DNA of 64,000 nt. It comes from Candidatus Deianiraea vastatrix. GTDB lineage: Bacteria > Pseudomonadota > Alphaproteobacteria > Rickettsiales > Deianiraeaceae. A program made the position numbers and the translations under genes. The stretch spans positions 1 through 64,000 of the forward strand of contig NZ_CP029077.1 in the NCBI RefSeq assembly GCF_007993655.1, in the 5' to 3' direction. Under the pieces are notes generated by a model. The model made no database searches. It was not told where the DNA came from and saw only the letters and a program-made list of their open reading frames with translations. Every line of letters starts with the position of its first letter. Within the stretch, counting starts at the first letter, position 1. Shown one piece after another: positions 37,132 to 46,502 of the stretch.

Positions 37132-38334
37132 TCATCCAATGCCAACATTATTAGTTTTTATACTAGATGGATTATTGTCGTTACCGTTATCTAAATTTCC
37201 ATTGCCAATAATGGTTTGAACAATACTTGCAATTTTATCGTGCGCTGATGTTATGGCAAGTTTTTTTACTGATTGACTAAGAGTTAAAAGTTCTTGATCA
37301 TTGCTAAATAATCCAGTTAAAACCTGTGCAACTTTTTCTGGGGTAAATTCATTTTCTTCAAGAAGCAGTGCAGAGCCATTTTCATAGAAATATTTTGCGT
37401 TTAAGTATTGATGGTTATTTTTGGCGTATTTATATGGCACAAGAAGCGATGGGCAGCCGCAAATTGCAAGGTCGCACAGTGTTCCTGCGCCACTTCGTGT
37501 TATAAGTAGATGCGCCATAGTCATTAGTTTTCCTGCGTCTGGAAAGAAGGTGTTAATGTGATATTTAATACCAAGATCTCGATATTTCTTTTCAAGGCTT
37601 TCAACTTCCAAGTCTTTACATTGATGATATACGAAAATTTTCTCAATAATTTCGATATTTAGGTATTTTAAGGATTCTGGGAAGATTTTAGAGAAAATTG
37701 ATGCACCTTGACTTCCGCCTAAAATGACAATATTAATGCGATCAAATGTTCTAAAAAATGCGTTGTAGTTTATGTTGTAATTTGTGTTTTCGTAGTATAA
37801 TTCTAAAATGTCTTTTCGAACAGGCATGCCGGTTAATACTGCTTTTTTGAGTGTAAATCTGTAAAATCCATTGGTATGTGGGAAGGTTGTCATAACAACT
37901 TTTGCAAATATTGACGATATTCTGTTTGCAAGACCAATAAAGGCATTTTGTTCGTGTAAAATTGATGGAATCAATCTGAAAAATGCACCTATTACAACGG
38001 GAAGCGATGTATAGCTTCCAAAGCCTATAACAAGTTTTGCTTTTGATATTTTAAGTAGGTTGAATGCGATGTAGATCATTTTTATTGTGTGAAAAAAGCT
38101 TGCAATTTTTGCAAAGAGTCCAGTTTTTGACTGTCTTGTATTTAGCACAACTAGGGAAAATTTTTCGTTTGATGTAAGATTTACAAAGTGGCGCGCATAA
38201 TTGTGAAAGCGTAAATCTGTAAAAAAAGTAACTTTATAGCCACGAGACATTAGATTTTCCGCTGTTGCAAGGGCTGGAAAGATGTGCCCTCCTGTTCCAC
38301 CTGAGGCAATTGCAATTGTTTTAAATTCTTTCAT
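37132..38334 (-). CDS. murG: MurG, UDP-GlcNAc:lipid I N-acetylglucosaminyltransferase
   Basis: MurG adds GlcNAc to lipid I on the inner face of the membrane, giving lipid II. The N-terminal Gly-rich loop SGGTGGHIFPALA, the HEQNAFIGLANR segment, the donor-domain loop ILGGSQGA and RSGAGTLCDLAICGCPSLLVPY are all diagnostic. I chose the ATG at 38334 (MKEFKTIAIA), 7 bp after ftsW, over 38355 which overlaps ftsW. The length is 400 residues, with an Asn-rich tail of about 25 residues not typical of the family. The ftsW-murG order is the classic division and cell-wall arrangement. Confidence 0.95.
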   Translation of the reverse strand: MKEFKTIAIASGGTGGHIFPALATAENLMSRGYKVTFFTDLRFHNYARHFVNLTSNEKFSLVVLNTRQSKTGLFAKIASFFHTIKMIYIAFNLLKISKAKLVIGFGSYTSLPVVIGAFFRLIPSILHEQNAFIGLANRISSIFAKVVMTTFPHTNGFYRFTLKKAVLTGMPVRKDILELYYENTNYNINYNAFFRTFDRINIVILGGSQGASIFSKIFPESLKYLNIEIIEKIFVYHQCKDLEVESLEKKYRDLGIKYHINTFFPDAGKLMTMAHLLITRSGAGTLCDLAICGCPSLLVPYKYAKNNHQYLNAKYFYENGSALLLEENEFTPEKVAQVLTGLFSNDQELLTLSQSVKKLAITSAHDKIASIVQTIIGNGNLDNGNDNNPSSIKTNNVGIG

Positions 38335-38341
38335 AAACAAA

Positions 38342-39520
38342 CTAAAAAGGACCAAAAATCTTTCTGTATGGAGACTTTAAACCATAAATATTTTTTGTCA
38401 AGCATAATACTATGCCAAATAAAATTCCCATTCCAAGGATTGCAGAACCCCCATAGCTTATAAATGGAAGCGTCATTCCTTTGTTTGGAAGTATGCGAAT
38501 ATTTACGCCAATATTTACAAAAACTTGTGTCATGAAAATGAAAATACAGCCGTAGACTATTAATGTATCTCGTTTTAATCGTGAAATAAATGTAATTAGC
38601 ATTAAATTTCGAATTATTACAAAAAAGTAAAGGCAAATAAGGGATGCAGCAAAAATATAGCCAAATTCTTCGCAAATAACGGAAAAAATAAAATCTGTAT
38701 GTGAGTCAGGAAGTGTATATTTTATATCTCCATTTCCAGGTCCTTTACCTAAAAATCCACCTTCTTGTATTGATTTTAGTGCTTTTTTAATCTGATAACT
38801 TGTTTCCTCGCCTGAGAAATTTAGCAATCTTTGTTGCACATGGGGAACAAGCATAAAAGTTGCGACCGAAAATAGGAATAAAATAAGTGCTACGGCTGAT
38901 AAAAATCGTAATTTAACGCCTGCCACGAACATTTGAAATGCTGATGTAAAACAGTAAAGCAGCATCATTCCAAAATCTGGTTCAAGAATTAGTAAAGATG
39001 ATATTAATGCAGTTATTCCCATGGATTTGTATATTTGTTTTTTGTTTGGCTCTAGTTCGTTATTTTTTGCTAAAATTTGGGCGTTAACGACTACGAAAAA
39101 TGGCTTTAAAATCTCAGATGGCTGTATGGATAAAAAGCCTGCGCCAATCCACCTTGATGCGCCTTTTATCTCGATTCCAATTGGTAATACAAGAAACACA
39201 AGAATTGTAAAAAGTATAAAAAATACGCTTGAATAGAAAATTAATGCTTCACTTGATTTATTTGCAATCCATATCATTAAAAACATAGATAATGCAATAA
39301 AAATCGATTGTTTTGTAAGTAGTTGATATTTTGAAATGCCAATTCTTGCGGAAATTGCAGGGGAAACGGTAAGAAGAGATATAAAACCAAAGATTACAAT
39401 TGCAAAAATGCAGTATAGTGTTGGCTTGTCGAGGTTTGAGATGTATTTTTTATGAAAATTAATGATGGCATTAAATACCAAAGATATTAATTTTGCAAGT
39501 ATTTCTCTAGCTTTTTTCAT
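38342..39520 (-). CDS. ftsW: FtsW, SEDS-family lipid II polymerase of the divisome
   Basis: FtsW polymerises septal peptidoglycan together with FtsI. The 392-residue protein has about ten membrane helices and the SEDS signatures (ASRWIGAGFLSIQPSE; GGFLGKGPGNGDIKYTLPDSHTDF; PFISYGGSAI). RodA is the alternative, but the position directly before murG favours FtsW. It is 2 bp downstream of the metC-like gene, so three genes appear to share one transcript. Confidence 0.93.
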   Translation of the reverse strand: MKKAREILAKLISLVFNAIINFHKKYISNLDKPTLYCIFAIVIFGFISLLTVSPAISARIGISKYQLLTKQSIFIALSMFLMIWIANKSSEALIFYSSVFFILFTILVFLVLPIGIEIKGASRWIGAGFLSIQPSEILKPFFVVVNAQILAKNNELEPNKKQIYKSMGITALISSLLILEPDFGMMLLYCFTSAFQMFVAGVKLRFLSAVALILFLFSVATFMLVPHVQQRLLNFSGEETSYQIKKALKSIQEGGFLGKGPGNGDIKYTLPDSHTDFIFSVICEEFGYIFAASLICLYFFVIIRNLMLITFISRLKRDTLIVYGCIFIFMTQVFVNIGVNIRILPNKGMTLPFISYGGSAILGMGILFGIVLCLTKNIYGLKSPYRKIFGPF

Positions 39521-39522
39521 AC

Positions 39523-40737
39523 CTAGGAAAGATTAGAAAATGCAGTTTTTAAATCGTCAATTAAATCTTTGCTATCTTCCATTCCTATGTAAATTCTGAT
39601 TACCGTTTTGTTGTTATATTCGGCAATTTTGCCAATTCTGTGGGAAAGTCCGTATGGAATTGCAAGAGATTCAAACCCACCCCATGAAAGACCGAGAGCA
39701 AAAAGCTGCATTGAGTCGAAGAATTTAGCAAGTTTTTTTTCATCGTATTTTTTGTCAAGAACGATTGAAAATAGACTTGGAACGCCATATTTACAGTATT
39801 TTTTGACATTTGCAGATCTTATTTTATCTGTAAAGGCAAGTGGGTGTAATACTTCGCTGACGCATTTTTGTTTTTCAAGAAAGTCAATTACAGGCTTTAA
39901 TCTTTGAACGGAATCTTTTACACGAAGTGCTAAAGTTTTAATGCCACGAAGAGCCATATAGGCGCTTTGCGATGACGCGTGATTGCCGATTAAAGTTGAG
40001 TAATCATATAGCTTTTTAAAGTGTTTTTTGGTTGTTGTAATTGACCCAAGCATGCAATCTGCGTGCCCGAGTACAAATTTACTAAGTGAGTGCACAACGA
40101 CATCAACACCAAGGGTTATTGGATTTAATAAAATTGGCGTCATTAGTGTATTATCGCAAATGGTAACGCATTTGTGTTTTTTTGCAATTTCAACGATTAA
40201 ATCGATGTTTTCAACCTCAAAAGTTCCAGATGCACAAGATTCAAAGAATATAGCTTTTGTATTTTTTTGCATCTTTGACGCTATATCTTTTTCACCTTTA
40301 AAACCATCATAAAAACTATATTCAATACCAAATTTTGGGCAAATTGATTCAATAAATTTCTTCGTGCTTGTGTACGTTCCGTCTGATAAAAGTATGTGAT
40401 CTCCGCTTGAGACATAAGATAAAATCGCAGTTGTAACCGCGCTCATTCCGCCGTTTGTGATTATTGAAAAGTCGCCTTTTTCAAGTTTAGACATTGTGTT
40501 TGCAAGTTCAAAAATTGTTGGATTTCCGATGCGTCCGTATTCTGGGAATGGGTTTAGGTCTTCAACTTTTCTTATATCTTTTCGGCAGTTTTTAGTAAAT
40601 TCTGCGTAATTTTCGTATAAAATTGTAGAGCCTTGATAAATTGGGTTCATAACCATAGACATTTTTTGTCCTTTATCAACAAATCCCTTTTCGTGTATAC
40701 ATTTTGTTTCGATGCTAACTTCTTTTTTCGACGACAT
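39523..40737 (-). CDS. PLP-dependent trans-sulfuration enzyme, cystathionine beta-lyase type
   Basis: A Cys/Met-metabolism PLP enzyme of about 404 residues. The PLP lysine is Lys220 in VVHSLSKFVLGHAD. Other family marks are EYGRIGNPTIFELA, SDGTYTST and the ending LFALGLSWGGFESLA, which is closest to MetC (cystathionine to homocysteine). Cystathionine gamma-synthase or a methionine gamma-lyase cannot be excluded. I use the ATG at 40737 (MSSKKEVSIETK); an upstream frame reaches 40776. It heads the ftsW-murG cluster. A 268-bp internal stretch (40295-40562) is duplicated at 20821-21088. Confidence 0.85.
   Translation of the reverse strand: MSSKKEVSIETKCIHEKGFVDKGQKMSMVMNPIYQGSTILYENYAEFTKNCRKDIRKVEDLNPFPEYGRIGNPTIFELANTMSKLEKGDFSIITNGGMSAVTTAILSYVSSGDHILLSDGTYTSTKKFIESICPKFGIEYSFYDGFKGEKDIASKMQKNTKAIFFESCASGTFEVENIDLIVEIAKKHKCVTICDNTLMTPILLNPITLGVDVVVHSLSKFVLGHADCMLGSITTTKKHFKKLYDYSTLIGNHASSQSAYMALRGIKTLALRVKDSVQRLKPVIDFLEKQKCVSEVLHPLAFTDKIRSANVKKYCKYGVPSLFSIVLDKKYDEKKLAKFFDSMQLFALGLSWGGFESLAIPYGLSHRIGKIAEYNNKTVIRIYIGMEDSKDLIDDLKTAFSNLS
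40295..40562 (-). repeat. Source copy of the 268-bp exact direct repeat
   Basis: Bases 40295-40562 inside the metC-like gene equal 20821-21088 without mismatch. The reading frame is intact here, so this is the source and the other copy is the derived one. Confidence 0.95.
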
Positions 40738-40851
40738 AAACCAATAAAATTCATTTCCATGTGCAATAATAAACATAATATTTTTTTTGTCAAGTAATTC
40801 TTGATTTATATTTTTTTGCGTTTATATTAGTGTATGTTTAATTAAAAAAAT

Positions 40852-42105
40852 ATGCAAAGTTTAGCAAAAACATCAAGAAATATAAGGGTTTTTACTGATG
40901 TAATGAAGGAAGTTGATACCGTAAGTATTGTTCTTGGTGTGAAAACTGGCTCAAGAAACGAAAATGCACAAAATAATGGAATATCTCACTTTTTAGAGCA
41001 CATGGCTTTCAAAGGAACGACAACTCGTGATTATATCGAGCTTGCCGAAATTGTTGACAACGCAGGGGGGTCAATTAATGCCTATACTTCAAAAGAGCGA
41101 ACGCTTTATTATATTAAATTGTTAAAAGAAGATTTAGAGCTTGGAATTGACATTTTATCTGACATTTTTCAAAATTCGATATTCCCGGAAGAGGAAATCG
41201 AAAAGGAAAGAGGTGTTATTTTACAAGAGCTTTCAATGACTATGGACACGCCAGATGATGTTGTTTTTGACTATTTTTATGATACTGCTTTTTCAAATTG
41301 CCAGCTTGGAAAAACAATTTTAGGACCTGCGGAAAATATAAAAAATCTGCAGAAAAAAGACTTTACTGACTATTTAGATAGGCAATATTCAATTGAAAAC
41401 AGCATTTTATCGGTTTGCGGCAATGTTGATCCTGACCAAGTCTTACGTCTTGCGGAAAAATATTTGACAAAACTTGATTCAAAAAGCGTGAAAAACGCCG
41501 ATGTTGCAAGGTATACAGGTGGGCAAAATTTCAAGCATAAAGACAGCCTTGAGCAAGTTCAGTGCCTGCTTGGTTTTGAGTCTGAAAAATATTCAAGCGA
41601 AGATATTTATAAAGTTTCGATTTTATCGTCAATTTTGGGGAGTGGAATGTCTTCAAGATTGTTCCAAGAAATACGCGAAAAACGCGGCCTAGTCTACACA
41701 GTTTCCGCTTGGAATGACTCATATGACGACTGTGGAGTTTTCACAATTTACGCTGGAACTTCGCCTGAAAAAGTTGATGAATTCGTCTCTGCAACAAGGG
41801 GAGAACTGCTTAAAATCTGCGAAAATATAACAGATGATGAAATGAAAAGGGTCTTAAAACAAGCAAAAGCCGGTATTGTAATGGCAAAAGAAAGCACAAG
41901 TTCGCGTGCGCAAAAGGGTTGTACGGATTTCTTGCACCTTGGAAGATATTTGCCTTATGAAGAGGCTTTAAATAAAATTGCAGCCATTACAAAGGACGAT
42001 TTATATAAAATGGCGCAAAAAATCTTTAAAAGCACACCAACAATGACGCTTTACGGCAACCTAAAAGGCGTTAAATCCGATGTTGCAAATGTGGTGATAA
42101 AGTAA
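40852..42105 (+). CDS. M16-family zinc metalloprotease (processing-peptidase-like)
   Basis: The inverted zinc motif HFLEH lies at residues 46-50 (H46, E49, H50), with a downstream Glu in the EEEIEKERGVILQE helix as the third ligand. The Gly-rich substrate loop and REKRGLVYTVSAW mark the second domain. The 417-residue length fits single M16 subunits related to the mitochondrial processing peptidase beta subunit. In Rickettsiales such a protein is commonly annotated as a putative zinc protease. It stands alone; the substrate is unknown. Confidence 0.9.
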   Translation: MQSLAKTSRNIRVFTDVMKEVDTVSIVLGVKTGSRNENAQNNGISHFLEHMAFKGTTTRDYIELAEIVDNAGGSINAYTSKERTLYYIKLLKEDLELGIDILSDIFQNSIFPEEEIEKERGVILQELSMTMDTPDDVVFDYFYDTAFSNCQLGKTILGPAENIKNLQKKDFTDYLDRQYSIENSILSVCGNVDPDQVLRLAEKYLTKLDSKSVKNADVARYTGGQNFKHKDSLEQVQCLLGFESEKYSSEDIYKVSILSSILGSGMSSRLFQEIREKRGLVYTVSAWNDSYDDCGVFTIYAGTSPEKVDEFVSATRGELLKICENITDDEMKRVLKQAKAGIVMAKESTSSRAQKGCTDFLHLGRYLPYEEALNKIAAITKDDLYKMAQKIFKSTPTMTLYGNLKGVKSDVANVVIK

Positions 42106-42242
42106 TTTACGCAATTAATTTCTCTAAAACAAATATCTAAATTAAATAAATTGATCTGTTTTCTTATAGCTATTTTCCGTAATATGTTTATTATAAAAGA
42201 ATTTTTCAGTAATAAAATAAGATAATCTAATATATATTTTTC

Positions 42243-42270
42243 TTGACAATTAAACAATTGATAGTATGCT
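42243..42270 (+). promoter_or_regulatory. Sigma-70-type promoter for the 586-aa orphan gene
   Basis: TTGACA at 42243-42248, 16-base spacer, TATGCT at 42265-42270. The ATG at 42291 lies 20 bases beyond the -10. The -35 box itself reads as a TTG start of a longer frame, which argues that the longer frame is not translated. Confidence 0.55.
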
Positions 42271-42290
42271 CTGCCTGTATTATTTTTTTT

Positions 42291-44051
42291 ATGAAACAAC
42301 AAGATTTTAAAAACATCGAACAAGGTACTAAAAAGGCTTTTAATGATTTATCTAAAAGTAAAGACGTGCAAAAGTTAAAAAATGAGGTGCAAAAGCGCTT
42401 TGGCAAGAATAAAACTACTATAACAGACGAATGGGCTATGGAAAGTATTGTAAATGTTGCACGTGGCGCAGCTGCAATTGATAAACAATATTGCAGTATA
42501 TGGAAACGACTTTGGACTAGCAATGTCAGTGATAATAATTCAAATATTATTAGTGGGTGTATCAATGGAATTATTTTGAGTGGAGGGCGTGGAAGTTCAT
42601 TAATATATGGAAGAGAAGGTTTGGACAATAAAAGCTTTGCTCCTGGTTCTATTAATCTTGATATTGTTAGAAATCATTTATCATCTCCACGCAATCACGA
42701 GTTTTCCGTTGGTTTGCTTGGTTTTATGAATGCAACTGAAGCACAGAGACAGCAAATTTTGACTCAATTATCGTCTGAACTACGAGAGAAAGTTTCCTTG
42801 ATTTGTGAGATTTATTCAAATGATCGGTATAGACTTGCGGTACAAGAAATGATTAATGCAATGTACAATGATGTTGACTTAAAACCTTACATAATTAATG
42901 TTTTATCAAATCCAGATTGTTTGCAGAGATTATTAGAATTGTCTGGTTATCTTGATACGCAAAAACAAGGGCAGCAACAATTTTCGCAAGATTTAAACCA
43001 GACTGCATCGTTTGGTGGCCAAAGTGCTATTAATAATCGAGATATTGAAATAGTTTTGTCTTATTGTCATCCTAATGATAGTGAAACGGTTTTTGAGAAA
43101 ATACTAAAACATCTTAGTCAGTTTCACCAAGATGATGTTATTGCGGTAATAAATCAAAACTTCAATAATCCCACACTATTTGAAAAACTTATTGGGAGTG
43201 ATGTTCTTTATACTTTAGATATTAAAAGTAATGATGAATGCGATATATATGAGTTTTTTCGTAGCATAATGTATAAAGTTGCAGGAATGATGTATGGCGA
43301 GCAAGTTTTAAATCAACAACCACAGTTTCAATCTATGTCATCAATATATCTTGGTAATAAAAGGCAAGATGTTACAATAAATGAATTAAAGGGTATTGTG
43401 TTGCCAGAAGAGTATCAAGGAATACAGCTTGATGATTTAGCCAGACTGATTAACGCATATGAAAAAGATAAAAACGAAGAATCAGTTTCTTTGTTAATGA
43501 ATAATGTAACAAGTGACAAAGGGCTGAAATTTCTTGATGATGTATGCATAGATTATGACAAGGCTCTTAAGGATTTGGTAGATTGTATTTATGCACATCT
43601 AGGCAAAAATTTGAAAATACAAAAAGACAGTCAAGTTGTTTCGCAAATACCATCAAATATTTACCAGCAACAATCGAATGTTTATATGCCACAATCGATG
43701 GTTAAAAGTGTCATTACATTTGAGGGACTTGAAGCTTCATTTTGGGAAAATGCAAGGCAATATTTGATGCAGAATAAGTTAGCTGCAAATAAGCCAAATA
43801 TTATTATGCAGTTTGTTATGAAAATGACTAATGATGAAGCAAAGGATGTATTGAAGAAGTTTAATAAAGGAGCAGATATTATCTTACAAAATGACAATAC
43901 TTGCACTGATGAACTTTGTAACCGACTTTGCCAAGTGTTAGCATATGAAGCAATATTGTCAAAAGTGCAATCAAAAGTAAATTCTCAACAAGGTAGTCAT
44001 CTAAGTCAATTTAGCAAAGGCAGTAGTAATTTACAAAGTTTAAAGAAGTAG
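42291..44051 (+). CDS. Orphan cytoplasmic or secreted protein, 586 aa
   Basis: No family is recognised. The protein starts MKQQDFKNIEQG, has no signal peptide or membrane segment, is mostly helical, and has two Gln-rich disordered stretches (near residues 225-245 and 455-475). The C-terminus is basic and Ser-rich (SQFSKGSSNLQSLKK). It is a monocistronic unit with its own promoter. The reading frame closes at the first of three consecutive TAG codons. After them the same frame reads on with sensible codons to a TAA at 44109-44111. By style (no homology, soluble, disordered tail, a T4SS in the genome) it is a candidate effector; that is inference only. Confidence 0.6.
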   Translation: MKQQDFKNIEQGTKKAFNDLSKSKDVQKLKNEVQKRFGKNKTTITDEWAMESIVNVARGAAAIDKQYCSIWKRLWTSNVSDNNSNIISGCINGIILSGGRGSSLIYGREGLDNKSFAPGSINLDIVRNHLSSPRNHEFSVGLLGFMNATEAQRQQILTQLSSELREKVSLICEIYSNDRYRLAVQEMINAMYNDVDLKPYIINVLSNPDCLQRLLELSGYLDTQKQGQQQFSQDLNQTASFGGQSAINNRDIEIVLSYCHPNDSETVFEKILKHLSQFHQDDVIAVINQNFNNPTLFEKLIGSDVLYTLDIKSNDECDIYEFFRSIMYKVAGMMYGEQVLNQQPQFQSMSSIYLGNKRQDVTINELKGIVLPEEYQGIQLDDLARLINAYEKDKNEESVSLLMNNVTSDKGLKFLDDVCIDYDKALKDLVDCIYAHLGKNLKIQKDSQVVSQIPSNIYQQQSNVYMPQSMVKSVITFEGLEASFWENARQYLMQNKLAANKPNIIMQFVMKMTNDEAKDVLKKFNKGADIILQNDNTCTDELCNRLCQVLAYEAILSKVQSKVNSQQGSHLSQFSKGSSNLQSLKK

Positions 44052-44137
44052 TAGTAGTGGAAGTAGTATAACGGTTTTGGCTCTGGTATTGAGGAGGTAT
44101 TTAGTAAATAATGTGCAATGAATTATTGCTATTTTAT

Positions 44138-46201
44138 TTATTGATTTACCTCAATTTCAAGCATGCCAAATGCTTGGCTTATTGTGTTATAAAAGCTGTT
44201 AATTTCTGCATTGGATCTTGCATTTATCTTAATTTTAGATAGATTTTGCTTCCATAAGTGCTGTATTTGTTCAATTTCGATAGCGTAATTTTTTGCTATT
44301 TCTGAAATTTCTACTGTTTTATGTTCATCTTTTACGAAGGTTATTTCTGCACTAAAAATCTCCTTATATATTGGGTTAATACTGCTTCTTATAATGCTAG
44401 CAGTGCCGCAAACATCAAGGGTTTTGCACTCTCCGTCGTGTATAAATACGCCGCTTGAGGTAAAGACGATTTTTGCATCATTTGGCGAAAAATTACAACA
44501 TTTTGCAGCAAAACAGCGAACATTTGGTAATTCCTTTATAAAAATTGGATTTCTGTAATGCTTATATGCAATTTTTGCAACATGATCTTGCAGGCGTAGT
44601 GCTTTGATATTTGGAAATATTTTGTAAATTAACTGCATAGGGTCGATTGTTCCCTTGAAAACTTTTATGCAAAGCGTCGATAAGTCTTTTTGACCAGAAT
44701 ATTTCATCATAAGCTGCATTAAATCTTGGCTAAATTTCACGCCTTTTACATGGCATGCTTTCTTGATTAACTCAAGACCTTTTCCGCTATATTCCTCGTC
44801 ATTTGCTTTGCTGGAGTGCTTTTTTATTGCATATTTTGCAAGACCTGTTGTTGCAAAGGCAAGCCACTCAAGGCATACAGTTGGGTTTTTTGCTGTTATT
44901 ATCTCAATTCTATCGCCATTTTTAACCATTGTATCAAGGTTTTGTGTTACGACATTATTAATATTTGCCGCGTGGAAATGCCTGCCAAGATTTTCGTCTA
45001 CGAAAAATGCAAAATCAAGGATTTTCGCCCCACTTGGCATGTGAATTACATCTCCATTTGGCGTAAAAACAAAGACTTTGTCTTGATACATCTCAAGTTT
45101 TGCGTATTCCAAAATGTCATTGACCGGCGATTTTGAGTTTAAAATCTCTAAAATTTTATCAACCCATTTTTGCTTAAAATCATCAGAATTTATCACATTT
45201 TCGCCGCTTTTATAACCCCAATGCGCAGCAAGACCAAATTCCGCCTCGTCATGCATTTGCTTCGTTCTTATTTGAAACTCAAGCAAAACGCCATTTTCAT
45301 CAATTACCGAGGTATGAAGTGACCTATATCCATTTTGCTTTGGATTGCTGATATAATCCATAAATGAATTTGGCACAAATTTGTATATTTCATGAATTTT
45401 CTTCATTGCCATATAGCATTGTTCTTGATTTTCCACTATAACGCGATGTCCAAAAATGTCGTAAATTTTATCAAAACTTGCGGTTTTATTTTGCATTTTT
45501 TGCCATATAGAATAAGGTGTTTTTATTCTAAACTTTATTTTTGCGCAAATTCCTGCATTTTGCAATTCACTTTCAATAAAATCAAGTCTTTCCTGCATTT
45601 TGGCCTCACTTTCTTTTGTTTTCAGCTCTTCAATTCTTTTAATCACAAAATTTCTTGCCCGTGTGTTTATAATCGAAAAAGATAAATCCTGAAGGCAATC
45701 CTTAATCTGATACATCCCAATTCTTTGTGCAAGAGGTGCGTAAATTTCTAAAGTCTCAATTGCTTTTGCCCTTCTTTTTTTCTGACTTGTAATAGATTCC
45801 ATAGTCATCATATTGTGCAGTCTATCGCATAATTTCACGATTAATACACGAATATCTCGTGAGAGGGCAAAAAATAGCTTCCTTAAGTTTTCTGCTTGCT
45901 GAATTTCATCTGTTTTATAGCGAATAGCCCCAAGTTTTGTGACTCCATCGACAATTTGTGCAACATTTTCACCAAAAAGCCCTGATATTTCCTCAAGACT
46001 TGTATGGGTATCTTCAACAACATCATGCAGCAGGGCTGAAATTATGCTGTCATCATCAAGCTTCATAAGGGCGACAATATTTGCAACCGCAAGTGGATGA
46101 GTGTAATATGGATGGCCGGATTTTCGCATTTGATCTCCGTGTTTTTCCTTCGCATATTCAAACGCATGGGCGATTTTTTTCGTATCAGCAAACTGGTTCA
46201 T
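44138..46201 (-). CDS. spoT: Bifunctional (p)ppGpp synthetase/hydrolase (RelA/SpoT family)
   Basis: This enzyme makes and degrades the starvation alarmone (p)ppGpp. The HD hydrolase is intact (HPYYTHPLAVA; LLHDVVEDT). The synthetase domain contains YDIFGHRVIV and SNPKQNGYRSLHT. A TGS domain (VFVFTPNGDVIHMPSGAKILDFAF) and a C-terminal region with the conserved Cys cluster (VRCFAAKCCNFSPNDA) follow. I placed the start at 46201 (MNQFADTKKIAHAFEYA), the usual family start, giving 687 residues; the open frame from 46285 begins at a TTG. Intracellular Rickettsia often keep only fragments of this gene, so a full-length copy is notable. Confidence 0.92.
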   Translation of the reverse strand: MNQFADTKKIAHAFEYAKEKHGDQMRKSGHPYYTHPLAVANIVALMKLDDDSIISALLHDVVEDTHTSLEEISGLFGENVAQIVDGVTKLGAIRYKTDEIQQAENLRKLFFALSRDIRVLIVKLCDRLHNMMTMESITSQKKRRAKAIETLEIYAPLAQRIGMYQIKDCLQDLSFSIINTRARNFVIKRIEELKTKESEAKMQERLDFIESELQNAGICAKIKFRIKTPYSIWQKMQNKTASFDKIYDIFGHRVIVENQEQCYMAMKKIHEIYKFVPNSFMDYISNPKQNGYRSLHTSVIDENGVLLEFQIRTKQMHDEAEFGLAAHWGYKSGENVINSDDFKQKWVDKILEILNSKSPVNDILEYAKLEMYQDKVFVFTPNGDVIHMPSGAKILDFAFFVDENLGRHFHAANINNVVTQNLDTMVKNGDRIEIITAKNPTVCLEWLAFATTGLAKYAIKKHSSKANDEEYSGKGLELIKKACHVKGVKFSQDLMQLMMKYSGQKDLSTLCIKVFKGTIDPMQLIYKIFPNIKALRLQDHVAKIAYKHYRNPIFIKELPNVRCFAAKCCNFSPNDAKIVFTSSGVFIHDGECKTLDVCGTASIIRSSINPIYKEIFSAEITFVKDEHKTVEISEIAKNYAIEIEQIQHLWKQNLSKIKINARSNAEINSFYNTISQAFGMLEIEVNQ

Positions 46202-46502
46202 GGCAACTACATTACTTTGAAAATCTGAATATGTAATGTATTTTGGGAACATACAAAAGCTAAATCTATAGACAATTGTAAACAAATTTTTTTTATTGTA
46301 AAGAAAAAACAGGAAATGTAATAAAAGAATGATGATTGTTTAGAAAAGTTACAGATTTTATAGAGATTTTCTTAGTATTTATGATATTTGTTGATAGATA
46401 GTGATGTTTATTGCATCATCAAGAATCATTTCATTTCGGAGTTTTATTTGCTAAATTGTTTATTTTGAATTAAATGCTATTTCACGCAAAAGGTAAAATT
46501 AT
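46202..46502. other. Intergenic region, 301 bp, between spoT and argD
   Basis: Both flanking genes are on the minus strand. The stretch is AT-rich, has stops in all frames, and I see no tRNA, convincing terminator or repeat. It must hold the spoT leader, but no clear -35/-10 pair could be singled out. Confidence 0.5.

Noticed and set aside
42243-42290. N-terminal hydrophobic extension of the 586-aa protein that would look like a signal peptide
   Set aside because: It starts on the TTG of a TTGACA -35 box and the -10 lies inside it, so it is promoter and leader, not coding.
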